A stretch of DNA of 64,000 nt. It comes from Cyclobacteriaceae bacterium (lineage in GTDB: Bacteria; Bacteroidota; Bacteroidia; Cytophagales; Cyclobacteriaceae). Position numbers and translations under genes: made by a program. The notes below the pieces were generated by a model that saw nothing but the letters and a program-made list of their open reading frames with translations, ran no database searches and was not told the DNA's origin. Of this stretch, positions 27,723 to 35,550 are shown piece after piece. The DNA lies in NCBI GenBank assembly GCA_028281285.1, contig JANQKF010000022.1, forward strand, positions 1-64,000, in the 5' to 3' direction. Position 1 is the first letter of the stretch; each line of letters opens with the position of its first letter.

Positions 27723-28160
27723 ATGGATGAGTCGCATTTCAAGAGGTTGGAGAGGATGTTTCATAGTGCTCCGATACAAGAAATACTGCCCGGAGCAGAA
27801 ATGAGTGTTGAAGAAGGGAAAGCTCGGTATACTCTTCCTATTGACAAAGGCTACTATCATGCGGCTGATGCCATGCACGGTGCAGTTTACTTCAAGATGC
27901 TTGATGATGCGGCCTACTTTGCCGCGGCCTCTTTAGAAACGGAATACTTCATTTTAACCAAGACCTATGAGATAAAATTCAAAAGGCCGGTGATCTGTGA
28001 CAAGCTTGTGGCTAACGGGGAGGTGATTAGATGCTCGGATGATCAAATCATCGCTACCTCGAAAGTGGTTAATGAAGATGGCAAGGTAGTAGGAGAAGGA
28101 CAGGGAATATTTGTAAGAGGACCTAGGCGTTTAATGGATTTGCCAGGTTATCAGGGCTAG
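27723..28160 (+). CDS. PaaI-type hotdog thioesterase
   Basis: The 145-residue protein has the PaaI/YiiD hotdog signature: GYYHAADAMHGAVYFKMLDDAAYFAA holds the HG-x-x-x-x-x-x-D active-site region. A core strand TKTYEIKFKRPVICDKL and the last strand KVVGEGQGIFVR follow. Such enzymes hydrolyse acyl-CoA or 4-hydroxybenzoyl-type thioesters. The Asp in LDDAAYF is the likely catalytic acid. It is co-transcribed with the S41 peptidase. Its last 38 bases overlap the opposite-strand gene 28123-28371. Confidence 0.85.
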   Translation: MDESHFKRLERMFHSAPIQEILPGAEMSVEEGKARYTLPIDKGYYHAADAMHGAVYFKMLDDAAYFAAASLETEYFILTKTYEIKFKRPVICDKLVANGEVIRCSDDQIIATSKVVNEDGKVVGEGQGIFVRGPRRLMDLPGYQG

Positions 28161-28371
28161 ATGGTTTCTTATTCTTTACCACAATCTTGGTATCCCTTAC
28201 ATCCAGGAGTTTACCGGCATATTCACCCTTTTGAATTTCAAAGACATTTCGCTCAAGCTCCTTAGAATGTTTTTCGCTGAAAGATACTTTGAATACCTGA
28301 CCAATGAGATTAGAGTTTTCCTCGGAATACCATCGTTTTGGAGACCTGGCCTTGACGAGTTGTACCTTCAT
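28123..28371 (-). CDS. Small conserved-looking protein of unknown function
   Basis: The 82-residue protein begins MKVQLVKARSPKRWYSEE and contains IGQVFKVSF and KGEYAGKLLDVRDTKIVVKN, a pattern suggesting a small SH3/KOW-like beta barrel. A near-consensus -7 element (TATCTTTT, 28394-28387) lies upstream. Its 3' end overlaps the thioesterase gene on the other strand by 38 bases, which makes one of the two C-termini encoded on both strands. I recognise no named family. Confidence 0.55.
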   Translation of the reverse strand: MKVQLVKARSPKRWYSEENSNLIGQVFKVSFSEKHSKELERNVFEIQKGEYAGKLLDVRDTKIVVKNKKPSSPDNLANPLNA

Positions 28372-28524
28372 CGGTTTTTAGCTTTGAAAAGATAACCAGT
28401 CAAAGTCACTGGAATTTCACTAAACCGTTAAGTATCTATTAATTAAGTAAATTATTTTTTCGAGTGATGGTAACATTTCTTAATCTGAGGAGTCTATACC
28501 ACACACACTCAAACAATAGGTCAG

Positions 28525-29034
28525 ATGAAAAAACTAGTTGCAACATTTTTGGTATTGACTCTATGTGCCGGTGCTTATGCTCAGGACAAAGTCAGAGAGA
28601 AAGACTTAATCGGAGAATGGGAATTGATTATCGATGTCAGGGATGAAGTAGAAGATGAACTCCGCGAAGAAAGGAATTGGTTTGCTGAGAAGTTCGCCAG
28701 AGCGATCACCAATTTTGCGTTGGACATTGTCGAGGAAATTGAAATTCGCATGGATTTCAGGGAAAATGGCGAGGTCAAAATCATGGTCGATGCCTTTGGT
28801 ACCCGAGAAACAGAATATGCGGATTGGGAAATCAACAGCAAAGGCGAATTAATCATTGAGGATGATTGGAGAGATCGCAGGAACAGAAGATCCAGGTCAA
28901 AGAGAGGGATCAATGTGGACAGTGATCATGATGTATGGATGATGGAAGGCAACAAGAAGCTGATTGCCTTTGATCGTGGCTACAGAGGCCGACTTGAGAG
29001 AGAGGACAACGTTTATATGGTTAAGAGACGGTAA
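28525..29034 (+). CDS. Exported acidic protein, lipocalin-like in part
   Basis: The 169-residue protein has a signal peptide ending AYAQ. The mature part starts KDLIGEWELIIDV, as in small lipocalin-like proteins. It has a strongly charged helix (EDELREERNWFAEKFARA) and a beta segment (IEIRMDFRENGEVKIMVD). A basic stretch (RDRRNRRSRSKRG) is notable. It has no catalytic motif and is probably periplasmic. A strong terminator follows. No partner gene is adjacent. Confidence 0.65.
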   Translation: MKKLVATFLVLTLCAGAYAQDKVREKDLIGEWELIIDVRDEVEDELREERNWFAEKFARAITNFALDIVEEIEIRMDFRENGEVKIMVDAFGTRETEYADWEINSKGELIIEDDWRDRRNRRSRSKRGINVDSDHDVWMMEGNKKLIAFDRGYRGRLEREDNVYMVKRR

Positions 29035-29056
29035 TCTCCAGAAAAGTTAAAAAATG

Positions 29057-29084
29057 AACCCTGACGGTACCGTCAGGGTTTTTT
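29057..29084 (+). terminator. Intrinsic terminator, 24-bp perfect palindrome
   Basis: AACCCTGACG-GTAC-CGTCAGGGTT (29057-29080) is a perfect palindrome with a T6 tail. The stem resembles the CCCTGAC/GTCAGGG stems at 273, 418 and 46742. Confidence 0.85.
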
Positions 29085-29137
29085 GTTATCCGCTTTGAAA
29101 AGGTTAGTACAAAATTGGATAACGATCTCTTATGGAA

Positions 29138-29180
29138 GTCATTCCTGCCTTTGTGGGCAGACAAGCCGGAAAATGAATTG
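29138..29180. repeat. Dispersed intergenic palindromic repeat, partial copy
   Basis: GTCATTCCTGCC at 29138 with GGCAG at 29156-29160 resembles the GTCAT-begun elements at 24802 and 52111, with an internal CTGCC/GGCAG hairpin. The region 29085-29235 carries no other feature I can support. Confidence 0.35.
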
Positions 29181-29235
29181 GTAGATTTTGATTCAGATTC
29201 ATTTGTCCGGAATCTCTCTATCAATGTCAGTTCCA

Positions 29236-30237
29236 CTAGCCTGAATAGTACTTCAACTGCTCATAAGTAGCACGATCCATCGCAGCGATCTTCTCCAGAT
29301 TATGATTTTTGAAGAAATGCTCGCGAATCTCCAATAACTCGTCATAAGGCCCCCTGGAGGACATTAACTTCACCAGAACAGGGGCGCACTCCAGGAATAC
29401 GAAAAGGAGGATAATAAAGACATTGGCAATGGCAATCGCCTTATTTTCTTCCCCCAACACGCGTAATGCCTCTAGTCGAGCAGCGATCCCATCCCAAGGG
29501 TTGCGTTGAAGACCAGCTACTTCTACTTGTTTCTTTTCAAAAAGTGCGTTCCATTCCCTTTGTTTCTCGGCAATCAAAGGAAGGTTTCTGTTTTCCGCAG
29601 ATTCGTATTCAAGCTGTGCCTGATCGGCATCTAGCTTTTTTATTTGATAGATCGGTCCGGCATTTCTCTTCATTGATCCACCGGTACCGTCAGCTTCCCG
29701 TTGTGCAATTCTTTTGAGCTCATCACGTGTAGAGGCTTTGTCCGAAATCTCGGTCTTCAACACATTGATTTGAGATTGGATAGTTCCCAATTGTTCGGTG
29801 TAGCGCTTTTCTACATCAGCAATTTCTCTTTGATAGATACTCTCTTCTAAAGTGACTAATTTCCGGTCGGTCTCAGTTTTGAAAACTCTTAATTCCAGTG
29901 GTTTGGAGATTACAATCGCCAGCATCACTGCCAAGAGTATCCTTGGACTTGCGAGAATCCACTCTTTATACCATTCTTTTCGCTTTCGCATGGTTGATAC
30001 GATGAAGCGATCGAGATTGAAAATTACCAGCCCCCATAGTAGCCCAAAGGCGATGGACCAATAATAGTTTTCGAATACAGTGTGAAATGCATATCCACCG
30101 GAGAGTGCAGCTAAAACACCGGTAAAAAAGACCGCTGCACCTATTCCGGTGAATTTCGATGATTCTGTTGGACAGCGTTTGAGAATGGAGCGATTGGCTC
30201 CCGCACAGAACCAGAGAAATTCTTTGAGTGATGACAT
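29236..30237 (-). CDS. DUF4407 membrane protein with coiled coil
   Basis: The 333-residue protein begins EFLWFCAGANRSILKRCPTE, the sequence found at the start of DUF4407 proteins. Two close pairs of membrane segments occur (GIGAAVFFTGVLAALSGGYA and YWSIAFGLLWGLVIFNLDRF). A third hydrophobic segment (ILLAVMLAIVISKPLEL) follows, then a long coiled coil (about 130-260) and a last membrane helix (IANVFIILLFVFLECAP). NLDRFIVSTMRK is characteristic of the family. The function is not established, although a structural or signalling role at the membrane is plausible. It stands alone. Confidence 0.85.
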   Translation of the reverse strand: MSSLKEFLWFCAGANRSILKRCPTESSKFTGIGAAVFFTGVLAALSGGYAFHTVFENYYWSIAFGLLWGLVIFNLDRFIVSTMRKRKEWYKEWILASPRILLAVMLAIVISKPLELRVFKTETDRKLVTLEESIYQREIADVEKRYTEQLGTIQSQINVLKTEISDKASTRDELKRIAQREADGTGGSMKRNAGPIYQIKKLDADQAQLEYESAENRNLPLIAEKQREWNALFEKKQVEVAGLQRNPWDGIAARLEALRVLGEENKAIAIANVFIILLFVFLECAPVLVKLMSSRGPYDELLEIREHFFKNHNLEKIAAMDRATYEQLKYYSG

Positions 30238-30289
30238 CCTAAATCGTTTTTGACTGAACTTTGATAAGACTTGCTAGGTGAGACAAGAT

Positions 30290-30379
30290 CTTGGTATCAA
30301 AGGTTTCATAGTCGGTTGTGAAGTATAGAACGGAGCTCAACTTATTATGTTGTGTTAACTAGTACCTTTTTATACCAAG
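30290..30379. repeat. Imperfect long-range inverted repeat
   Basis: CTTGGTATCAAAGGT (30290-30304) is the near reverse complement of ACCTTTTTATACCAAG (30364-30379), 59 bases apart. The stretch 30238-30422 lies upstream of the DUF4407 gene and after the M14 peptidase gene and shows nothing else firm. Confidence 0.3.
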
Positions 30380-30422
30380 TACTTAAAAATCACCATAAAA
30401 ACGCTATTTTTAATGATCATCA

Positions 30423-31664
30423 TTAACGAGCCAGGAGGAGTTTCATCATCTCTCGTGCCGAAATTTCGCCTTTTTTCCGAATGATGTCTCTGGGTGTATC
30501 GTCACCGATTTCATAGACAATACCCACCGCTTTAAATTCATTATAGAACCAGTTTTTAGATACCGGACTGGTGATTCCAGACGGACTTACATTTGCATTA
30601 AACCCTTCCAGGTGTTTCTCGATATTGGCTATCCATTCATTGGTAAAATCAGGCATTACGGTCTGTATGGAGTCTGCTATGGTGTAATAGATATCGTTAT
30701 AAGTGGAATGAAAGTCAAGACCAAGGATGACTTCAGCTTTAGCTGTATTAGCCTGGGCTATAATGTGCTCACAGACTTGACGAATTTCGGGTTGATTATA
30801 GTGGGCCCAGTCGCGGTTGAGGTCTATACCACCAAAATTATGTCTCCAATGTCCCAGGTCTACACCATCCGGATTTAGCATTGGATAAACCAAAAGGTGG
30901 TAGCGTTCCCTGAAATTCCTACTCAATTCGGAATCGCTCATAATTTCTTCCACAAAGGCAATCATGGCCATATTGCCAGTGACTTCCGGAGGATGTTGCC
31001 GGCTGACAACAGCAATGATTTCTTTCCCTTCTGTCGAGCCCTTTTTCACATCCAAATGGATCAGTTCTCTTCCAAGGGCGCTTTCACCAAATACTCCGAA
31101 CTCCGTGTCGTCAACCGAGGCATATTGTTCTGCCCATTCCCTGATATCGTCTGTATCAATGATCTCCTGTGCAGAAACCCAGAGCGGTTCAGAGTCAACG
31201 TTGAGCTGCATTTTAGCGAATTTTCCTTCGTTCGTTACTTCGAGAGCTGTAGTGTCTATTCTTGTCCAGTTTTCTCCGTCTCTGCTCAATTTTGGCCAGT
31301 AGCGATGCGTTCCATCCCTATATTCAAGTTCTACTTCAATCGACTTTTCCCGGTCTGACCAAACCTTAAACGCAAACCACGGACTGGGATTGATGGGTGC
31401 ATTTTCCGGAGTGATCAACACGCGGTAGGAGTTCTTTCCCATGCGTTCGGCATTATTGATCCTGGATGATTTGAATTTGCCTGAAAAGGTGATGTTCTCC
31501 TTAGGAAAAACATATTCGGGTTGAGTCAGAGGCATATCAATCGGTACACTCTTCGTATCAATCGGGTTGGGGTATTCATATTCGGTCAGCTGATGTTCAA
31601 CATAGGTCTCGCCACAGCCGGCTAAAACCAGAAGAACTAAAAGGGAAAAAGAGAATCTGTTCAT
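30423..31664 (-). CDS. M14-family zinc carboxypeptidase, lipoprotein
   Basis: The 413-residue lipoprotein has a lipobox LLVLAGCGE. A beta-sandwich-like N-terminal region (about 30-150) precedes the carboxypeptidase core. Zinc ligands are seen as RQHPPEVTG (His-x-x-Glu) and the later His in LGLDFHSTYND. NPDGVDLGHWRHNFGGIDLN carries the DG and NR substrate region. A catalytic Glu is likely in VYEIGDDTP. It probably trims C-terminal residues from peptides in the periplasm or on the surface. Its ATG lies only about 10 bases beyond the terminator of the M28 gene, so how it is transcribed is unclear. Confidence 0.88.
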   Translation of the reverse strand: MNRFSFSLLVLLVLAGCGETYVEHQLTEYEYPNPIDTKSVPIDMPLTQPEYVFPKENITFSGKFKSSRINNAERMGKNSYRVLITPENAPINPSPWFAFKVWSDREKSIEVELEYRDGTHRYWPKLSRDGENWTRIDTTALEVTNEGKFAKMQLNVDSEPLWVSAQEIIDTDDIREWAEQYASVDDTEFGVFGESALGRELIHLDVKKGSTEGKEIIAVVSRQHPPEVTGNMAMIAFVEEIMSDSELSRNFRERYHLLVYPMLNPDGVDLGHWRHNFGGIDLNRDWAHYNQPEIRQVCEHIIAQANTAKAEVILGLDFHSTYNDIYYTIADSIQTVMPDFTNEWIANIEKHLEGFNANVSPSGITSPVSKNWFYNEFKAVGIVYEIGDDTPRDIIRKKGEISAREMMKLLLAR

Positions 31665-31671
31665 AATGAAT

Positions 31672-31710
31672 AAAAAAGCTCCTCTTAATATAGTGAATCA
31701 AGAGGAGCTT
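31672..31710 (-). terminator. Intrinsic terminator after the M28 peptidase gene
   Basis: AAGCTCCTCTT (31676-31686) pairs perfectly with AAGAGGAGCTT (31700-31710). Read on the minus strand the hairpin begins 4 bases after the M28 stop and ends in a T-run (complement of 31672-31677). Transcripts that pass it would include the M14 gene. Confidence 0.85.
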
Positions 31711-31713
31711 AGA

Positions 31714-33087
31714 TTAAAGCCCGTACTTATCAATCAAATAGATCACCGAAGCCATAGCCGCTGCGCCCATTTCCAACTCTCTTTGGTTGACTGCCTCGAA
31801 ATTGTCAATGGCCGTATGATGGTACTTAAAATAGCGCTGGCTATCCGGTATATAACCAATCAAAGGCACATCCTGGGTACGGAGAGGGCTAATATCTGCT
31901 CCACCGCCACCGACTTTAAACTGGTAGATACCATAGGGTTCGAAAAGCGTTTTCCAACCAATCAACTTGTTTTGCTGGGCATCTGTACCTGAAATGCCAA
32001 AACCAATTGGTAGGAACCCACCTCTGTCGGATTCCATGGCAGCAATATGTTTTTCACCATTCTCCTCAGCCAATTCAGCATATTTTCGTCCTCCTCTAAG
32101 GCCGTTTTCCTCATTCATAAACATTACAGCTCGAATGGTTCTTTTAGGCTGATAGCCCATGGCCTTCATGATTCTAAGCACTTCAATAGATTGAACACAT
32201 CCGGTACCGTCATCATGAGCACCTTCGGCAAGGTCCCAGGAATCCAGGTGACCACCCACAACAATAATCTCATCCGGAAATTCTGAGCCTTTGAGTTCAC
32301 CTACTACATTGTAGGAAAGCACATCAGGTAGCATCCGGCTATGCGTCTCAAAATAGAATTCCAATTCAGGATCATCATCCATCAAGTCACTGAGCAAGTC
32401 AGCGTCATTGGTGCTGATGGCCACCGCAGGGATTTGTGGCACATTCAATCCATAGCGGGTGCTTCCGGTATGAGGCACATCATCTTTGAAGGAACTCAAT
32501 GACCTCACTACTGCTCCGATTGCACCGTACTTGGCGGCTTCAGTTGGTCCGGTTCCTCTTTGGTTAGAGGCCCCACTATAGGCCCGAAACGTGTCCATTA
32601 GCTTTGGGTCCATTGGTCGGTTAAAAAATACGATCTTGCCTTCAACTTTTTCACGGCCTAAAGCGGTCAGTTCCTGAAAATCATTCACCTTAACCACCTT
32701 AGCCACGGTTCCGCCAGGGCCAGTGCCCACCGAGTTGCCCAAGGCCACTACATTCACATCCTGTGATCCCAATTTTCTGGAATTCACAATGCGACCAATT
32801 TCTTTTTTGCCACGAACCCAATGAGGTACCATGACTTCCTGCAGGAATACCCGATCGAATCCGTAGGACGACATTTTTTGCCGGCTCCATTCTACTGCCG
32901 CGGCAGCACCTGGGGATCCACTAAGTCGGGCACCGACTCCTTTGGTAAGTTCGCGGAGCATCTCATAGCTATGTCCTTTCTCCAATGCTTCATCGAAGAT
33001 TCTTCGAATGATTTGCTCATCAGAAGTTTGGGCATAGGAAAAGGTAGTGGCTCCCAAAAAAAAGAGGGTAAAAAGTCGCTTCAGCAT
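31714..33087 (-). CDS. M28-family metallopeptidase with PA domain
   Basis: The 457-residue exported protein has a signal peptide ending SYAQ. The PA domain lies within about 130-260. The M28 core carries VVGGHLDSWDLAEGAHDDGT, giving zinc ligands His and Asp, and FMNEENGLRGGRKYA, giving the catalytic Glu pair. This is the layout of plasma glutamate carboxypeptidase-like enzymes, which release amino acids from peptides. It probably acts in the periplasm. It is the last gene of the lepB/DUF3299/M28 set, 12 bases after the DUF3299 gene, and ends at a strong terminator. Confidence 0.9.
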   Translation of the reverse strand: MLKRLFTLFFLGATTFSYAQTSDEQIIRRIFDEALEKGHSYEMLRELTKGVGARLSGSPGAAAAVEWSRQKMSSYGFDRVFLQEVMVPHWVRGKKEIGRIVNSRKLGSQDVNVVALGNSVGTGPGGTVAKVVKVNDFQELTALGREKVEGKIVFFNRPMDPKLMDTFRAYSGASNQRGTGPTEAAKYGAIGAVVRSLSSFKDDVPHTGSTRYGLNVPQIPAVAISTNDADLLSDLMDDDPELEFYFETHSRMLPDVLSYNVVGELKGSEFPDEIIVVGGHLDSWDLAEGAHDDGTGCVQSIEVLRIMKAMGYQPKRTIRAVMFMNEENGLRGGRKYAELAEENGEKHIAAMESDRGGFLPIGFGISGTDAQQNKLIGWKTLFEPYGIYQFKVGGGGADISPLRTQDVPLIGYIPDSQRYFKYHHTAIDNFEAVNQRELEMGAAAMASVIYLIDKYGL

Positions 33088-33099
33088 GTGATTATGTGT

Positions 33100-33534
33100 T
33101 TAGTCAACCAGAACGGCCTCCTTGAGGATATACATTAGCCTCATTGGATCGTCCGGATTGATGGTCAATTTGCCCTTAACTTTGATCTTTTTTTCAGTAA
33201 AGTCAATCTGTTTTTTACTGAAGACCTCCATTACAGTCTCAGGGCCGGCCCCACCACAGAAAAAGCAATTGTTGAAAGGAAGTAAAGAGAGGACGAAATA
33301 ATTTTCTCCTCGAAGTTCAGCCAGGGGCATCATAAAACCTGAGAGGGTGATTTCCTTACCATCCAAGGCCTTGATTTCATCGCTGAAGATTGGGTATTCA
33401 ACATGAAAACCAAGGCTCTCATTGAACTTGGTTTTGATTTCTACCTTGGACAGTGTTTTCCAAACATTCGGATCTTGACCATAAGCAATGGAGTATGAAA
33501 TCAGAAGAGCCAATATGAAAACTCCTCTTCTCAT
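33100..33534 (-). CDS. DUF3299-type exported protein, copy 1
   Basis: The 144-residue protein has a signal peptide ending AYGQ. The domain has VWKTLSKVEIKTKF, then DGKEITLSGFMMPLA and the signature NNCFFCGGAGPETVMEV with a CxxC pair, and ends in KVKGKLTINPDDPMRLMYIL. The second copy at 36796 shares each motif. DUF3299 proteins often neighbour FtsX-type ABC transporters linked to divalent metals. Here the neighbour upstream is signal peptidase I, with one base between the genes. It may bind a metal through the CxxC (inference). Confidence 0.85.
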   Translation of the reverse strand: MRRGVFILALLISYSIAYGQDPNVWKTLSKVEIKTKFNESLGFHVEYPIFSDEIKALDGKEITLSGFMMPLAELRGENYFVLSLLPFNNCFFCGGAGPETVMEVFSKKQIDFTEKKIKVKGKLTINPDDPMRLMYILKEAVLVD

Positions 33535-33535
33535 A

Positions 33536-34729
33536 TTATTTGATTAAATCAAGTATGCGATTAAATCGGATTCTGGAGAAGAATCCGGCATTAGGGTCTG
33601 TTCTATCCACTGACCAGAAAATGAAAAGTGGTTTGCCTACAATGTGATCTTCTGGGACAAATCCCCAAAACCTTGAATCCTCTGAATTATGTCGGTTGTC
33701 TCCTATCATAAAGTAATAGCCTTGTTTGAAGGTATACTCTGTGATTTGTTGTCCGTCTATCCATACCTCGCCAGGTTTGATTTCGACATTACCATTTTCT
33801 TCGTAGTGCTCAATGATGGTTCGGTAGAGGTCGATATTTCTTTGAGTCAGCTCAATGGTCATGTCCTCGGCAGGCATCACAAGTGGTCCGAAGTTGTCTC
33901 GGGTCCAACCGAAATCGGTGACCGGGTTATAGGCGGTATGGTGAGCGCCCAGGTATCCCTGAGCCTCCGGAAAGGCCGGGTCGTTTCTAAATTCATCGGT
34001 AACTTCCTCTACACTTTTTACAAAGCTCATTGCCGCAAGTTGATCGGCTCTTTCTTTGTCGGCATTCATGAAGAATCCGCGTTTTCCATTGTAGGAGTAA
34101 TTGGGTTCGGCCGTAGTAGCATAGGTATCACTCGGGTTGGTGTCCCAATAATCTGTAATGCCGACCTGCCGCATAAACCGCTCATGTATTCCTCTATCGG
34201 TCTCAACAAAGTAACTGGTCTGTGCATTAGTTGGATGTTCCGAAGCTACTCCATCAATGAAAATCTGCTTATTCCTTATTTCAAAAGTATCTCCTGGCAA
34301 GGCGGCACAACGCTTCACATAGAAGGTTTTGATATCCAACGGATAATCAAGATCAGGAGGATAGTTGAATACTACCGGTTCATCCCTTCGGACACTTCTG
34401 AAACCCGGTAGTCTGAAAGTCGGAAGTTGAATACCGTCCCAATAAGATGGAATGTCAGTGCCCCAGAATTTTTGATGTGCCAGGGGAAATTGAATCATGG
34501 TTTTGGGAGTTCTTGCTCCGTAGTGAAGTTTGCTGACAAAAAGATGGTCACCAATTAGCATGGAGTTTTCCATGGAACCCGTAGGGATTGCATAAGCTTC
34601 AATAAATAATCCCCTGATAATCGTTACCGCGATAAGCGCAAACAGGATGTCATTAATCAGTTCTCTGAAGAATCCTTTCTTGGGTTTTGGTTCTTTCTCC
34701 TTTTTCTTCCTCTTAAAGAAATCCAACAT
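33536..34729 (-). CDS. lepB: Signal peptidase I
   Basis: The 397-residue protein has one N-terminal membrane helix (LINDILFALIAVTIIRGLFI) and the catalytic Ser in IPTGSMENSMLIGDHLFVSK. The catalytic Lys lies in TFYVKRCAALPGD. GDNRHNSEDSRFWGFVPED completes box E. The protein is longer than Escherichia coli LepB and holds an insertion of about 120 residues between the Lys box and the last box, as is typical of Bacteroidota enzymes. It removes signal peptides of exported proteins. It heads the lepB/DUF3299/M28 set. A -7 element lies 28 bases upstream. Confidence 0.95.
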   Translation of the reverse strand: MLDFFKRKKKEKEPKPKKGFFRELINDILFALIAVTIIRGLFIEAYAIPTGSMENSMLIGDHLFVSKLHYGARTPKTMIQFPLAHQKFWGTDIPSYWDGIQLPTFRLPGFRSVRRDEPVVFNYPPDLDYPLDIKTFYVKRCAALPGDTFEIRNKQIFIDGVASEHPTNAQTSYFVETDRGIHERFMRQVGITDYWDTNPSDTYATTAEPNYSYNGKRGFFMNADKERADQLAAMSFVKSVEEVTDEFRNDPAFPEAQGYLGAHHTAYNPVTDFGWTRDNFGPLVMPAEDMTIELTQRNIDLYRTIIEHYEENGNVEIKPGEVWIDGQQITEYTFKQGYYFMIGDNRHNSEDSRFWGFVPEDHIVGKPLFIFWSVDRTDPNAGFFSRIRFNRILDLIK

Positions 34730-34756
34730 GGTTCAACTTCTCGGTTTTGTAATCCG

Positions 34757-34764
34757 CAAATGTA
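34757..34764 (-). promoter_or_regulatory. -7 promoter element TACATTTG for lepB
   Basis: The minus strand reads TACATTTG, a full TAnnTTTG match 28 bases upstream of the lepB start. Confidence 0.5.
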
Positions 34765-34778
34765 TTATTTATTCTTCA

Positions 34779-34806
34779 CATTCCGAGGTGAATGCCTTTC
34801 GGAATG
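34779..34806. repeat. Intergenic palindrome related to GTCATTCCG repeats
   Basis: CATTCCG (34779-34785) pairs with CGGAATG (34800-34806), with an inner AGG/CCT. On the minus strand it begins GTCATTCCG, the start shared by dispersed palindromes in many Bacteroidota genomes. It lies between the divergent lepB and ABC promoters. Confidence 0.45.
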
Positions 34807-34836
34807 ACAGAAGATTAAAACGTGTGCTATTCGGAA

Positions 34837-34844
34837 TAGTTTTG
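34837..34844 (+). promoter_or_regulatory. -7 promoter element TAGTTTTG for the ABC/DUF3299 operon
   Basis: This is a full TAnnTTTG match 71 bases ahead of the ATPase start codon, which would leave a leader of about 60-65 bases. Confidence 0.45.
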
Positions 34845-34914
34845 CTCCGGTTATCGAGGAAGCATTTTTATTCTGGATCAGAAGTGTTTTCTTTGGCGAT
34901 TCCTGAATTGTGAT

Positions 34915-35550
34915 ATGATACGAATCGAAAATCTTGATTTCGGGTATTCTGACCAGAAGATTCTGAACATCCCCGAATTGGAAGTTGGTGAGTCCCAACA
35001 CCTGATGATTTTGGGAAAATCAGGAAGCGGCAAAACTACATTGCTTCATATTATTGGTGGTTTATTGAATCCACGATCCGGTAAAGTTGTTTTCGGAGAT
35101 TTAGACTTATATGGATTAAATGCGAATAAGCTAGATCGATTTCGGGGGCAGAATATTGGCCTGATATTCCAAAAGTCACATTTAATCAGCGCTTTGACCG
35201 TTGAAGGAAATCTATCGCTTACTCAATACCTATCCGGAATCCCTAAGGACAGGGCCAGAATCAAAGAAGTACTCTCAGATTTGGGGCTGGCGGAAAAGCT
35301 GAATTCCAAAGTAAGGCGCTTAAGCCAGGGAGAGCAGCAGCGGGTGACTATTGCCAGAGCGTTACTCAACAGACCAAAAGTGATTTTGGCGGATGAGCCT
35401 ACAGCAAGTCTTGATGACGACAACGCGAGTAAGGTTATTAAACTTCTTAAAAACCAAGCCAATAAATACAATGCGACCTTGGTGATCGCAACACACGATC
35501 AGCGTGTAAAAGATGAGTTTGATGTTCAACTAGATCTGAATCAACTATGA
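34915..35550 (+). CDS. ABC transporter ATPase (LolD/MacB-like)
   Basis: The 211-residue protein has Walker A LILGKSGSGKTTLLH near residue 33, Q-loop FQKSHLI, ABC signature LSQGEQQRVTIARAL, Walker B VILADEPTASLDD and the H-loop IATHDQR. The length and spacing match the LolD/MacB/FtsE group that partners with FtsX-type permeases. Its stop overlaps the permease start by 4 bases (ATGA), so the two are translationally coupled. It should power the permease at 35547. The operon continues with DUF3299. Confidence 0.93.
   Translation: MIRIENLDFGYSDQKILNIPELEVGESQHLMILGKSGSGKTTLLHIIGGLLNPRSGKVVFGDLDLYGLNANKLDRFRGQNIGLIFQKSHLISALTVEGNLSLTQYLSGIPKDRARIKEVLSDLGLAEKLNSKVRRLSQGEQQRVTIARALLNRPKVILADEPTASLDDDNASKVIKLLKNQANKYNATLVIATHDQRVKDEFDVQLDLNQL

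Noticed and set aside
29021..29236. 71-codon minus-strand frame after 29034
   Set aside because: It crosses the terminator palindrome at 29057 and the palindromic repeat, and ends on DUF4407. No promoter and no domain.
33689..34411. 240-codon antisense frame inside lepB
   Set aside because: No recognisable domain is encoded and lepB is complete and clear on the other strand.
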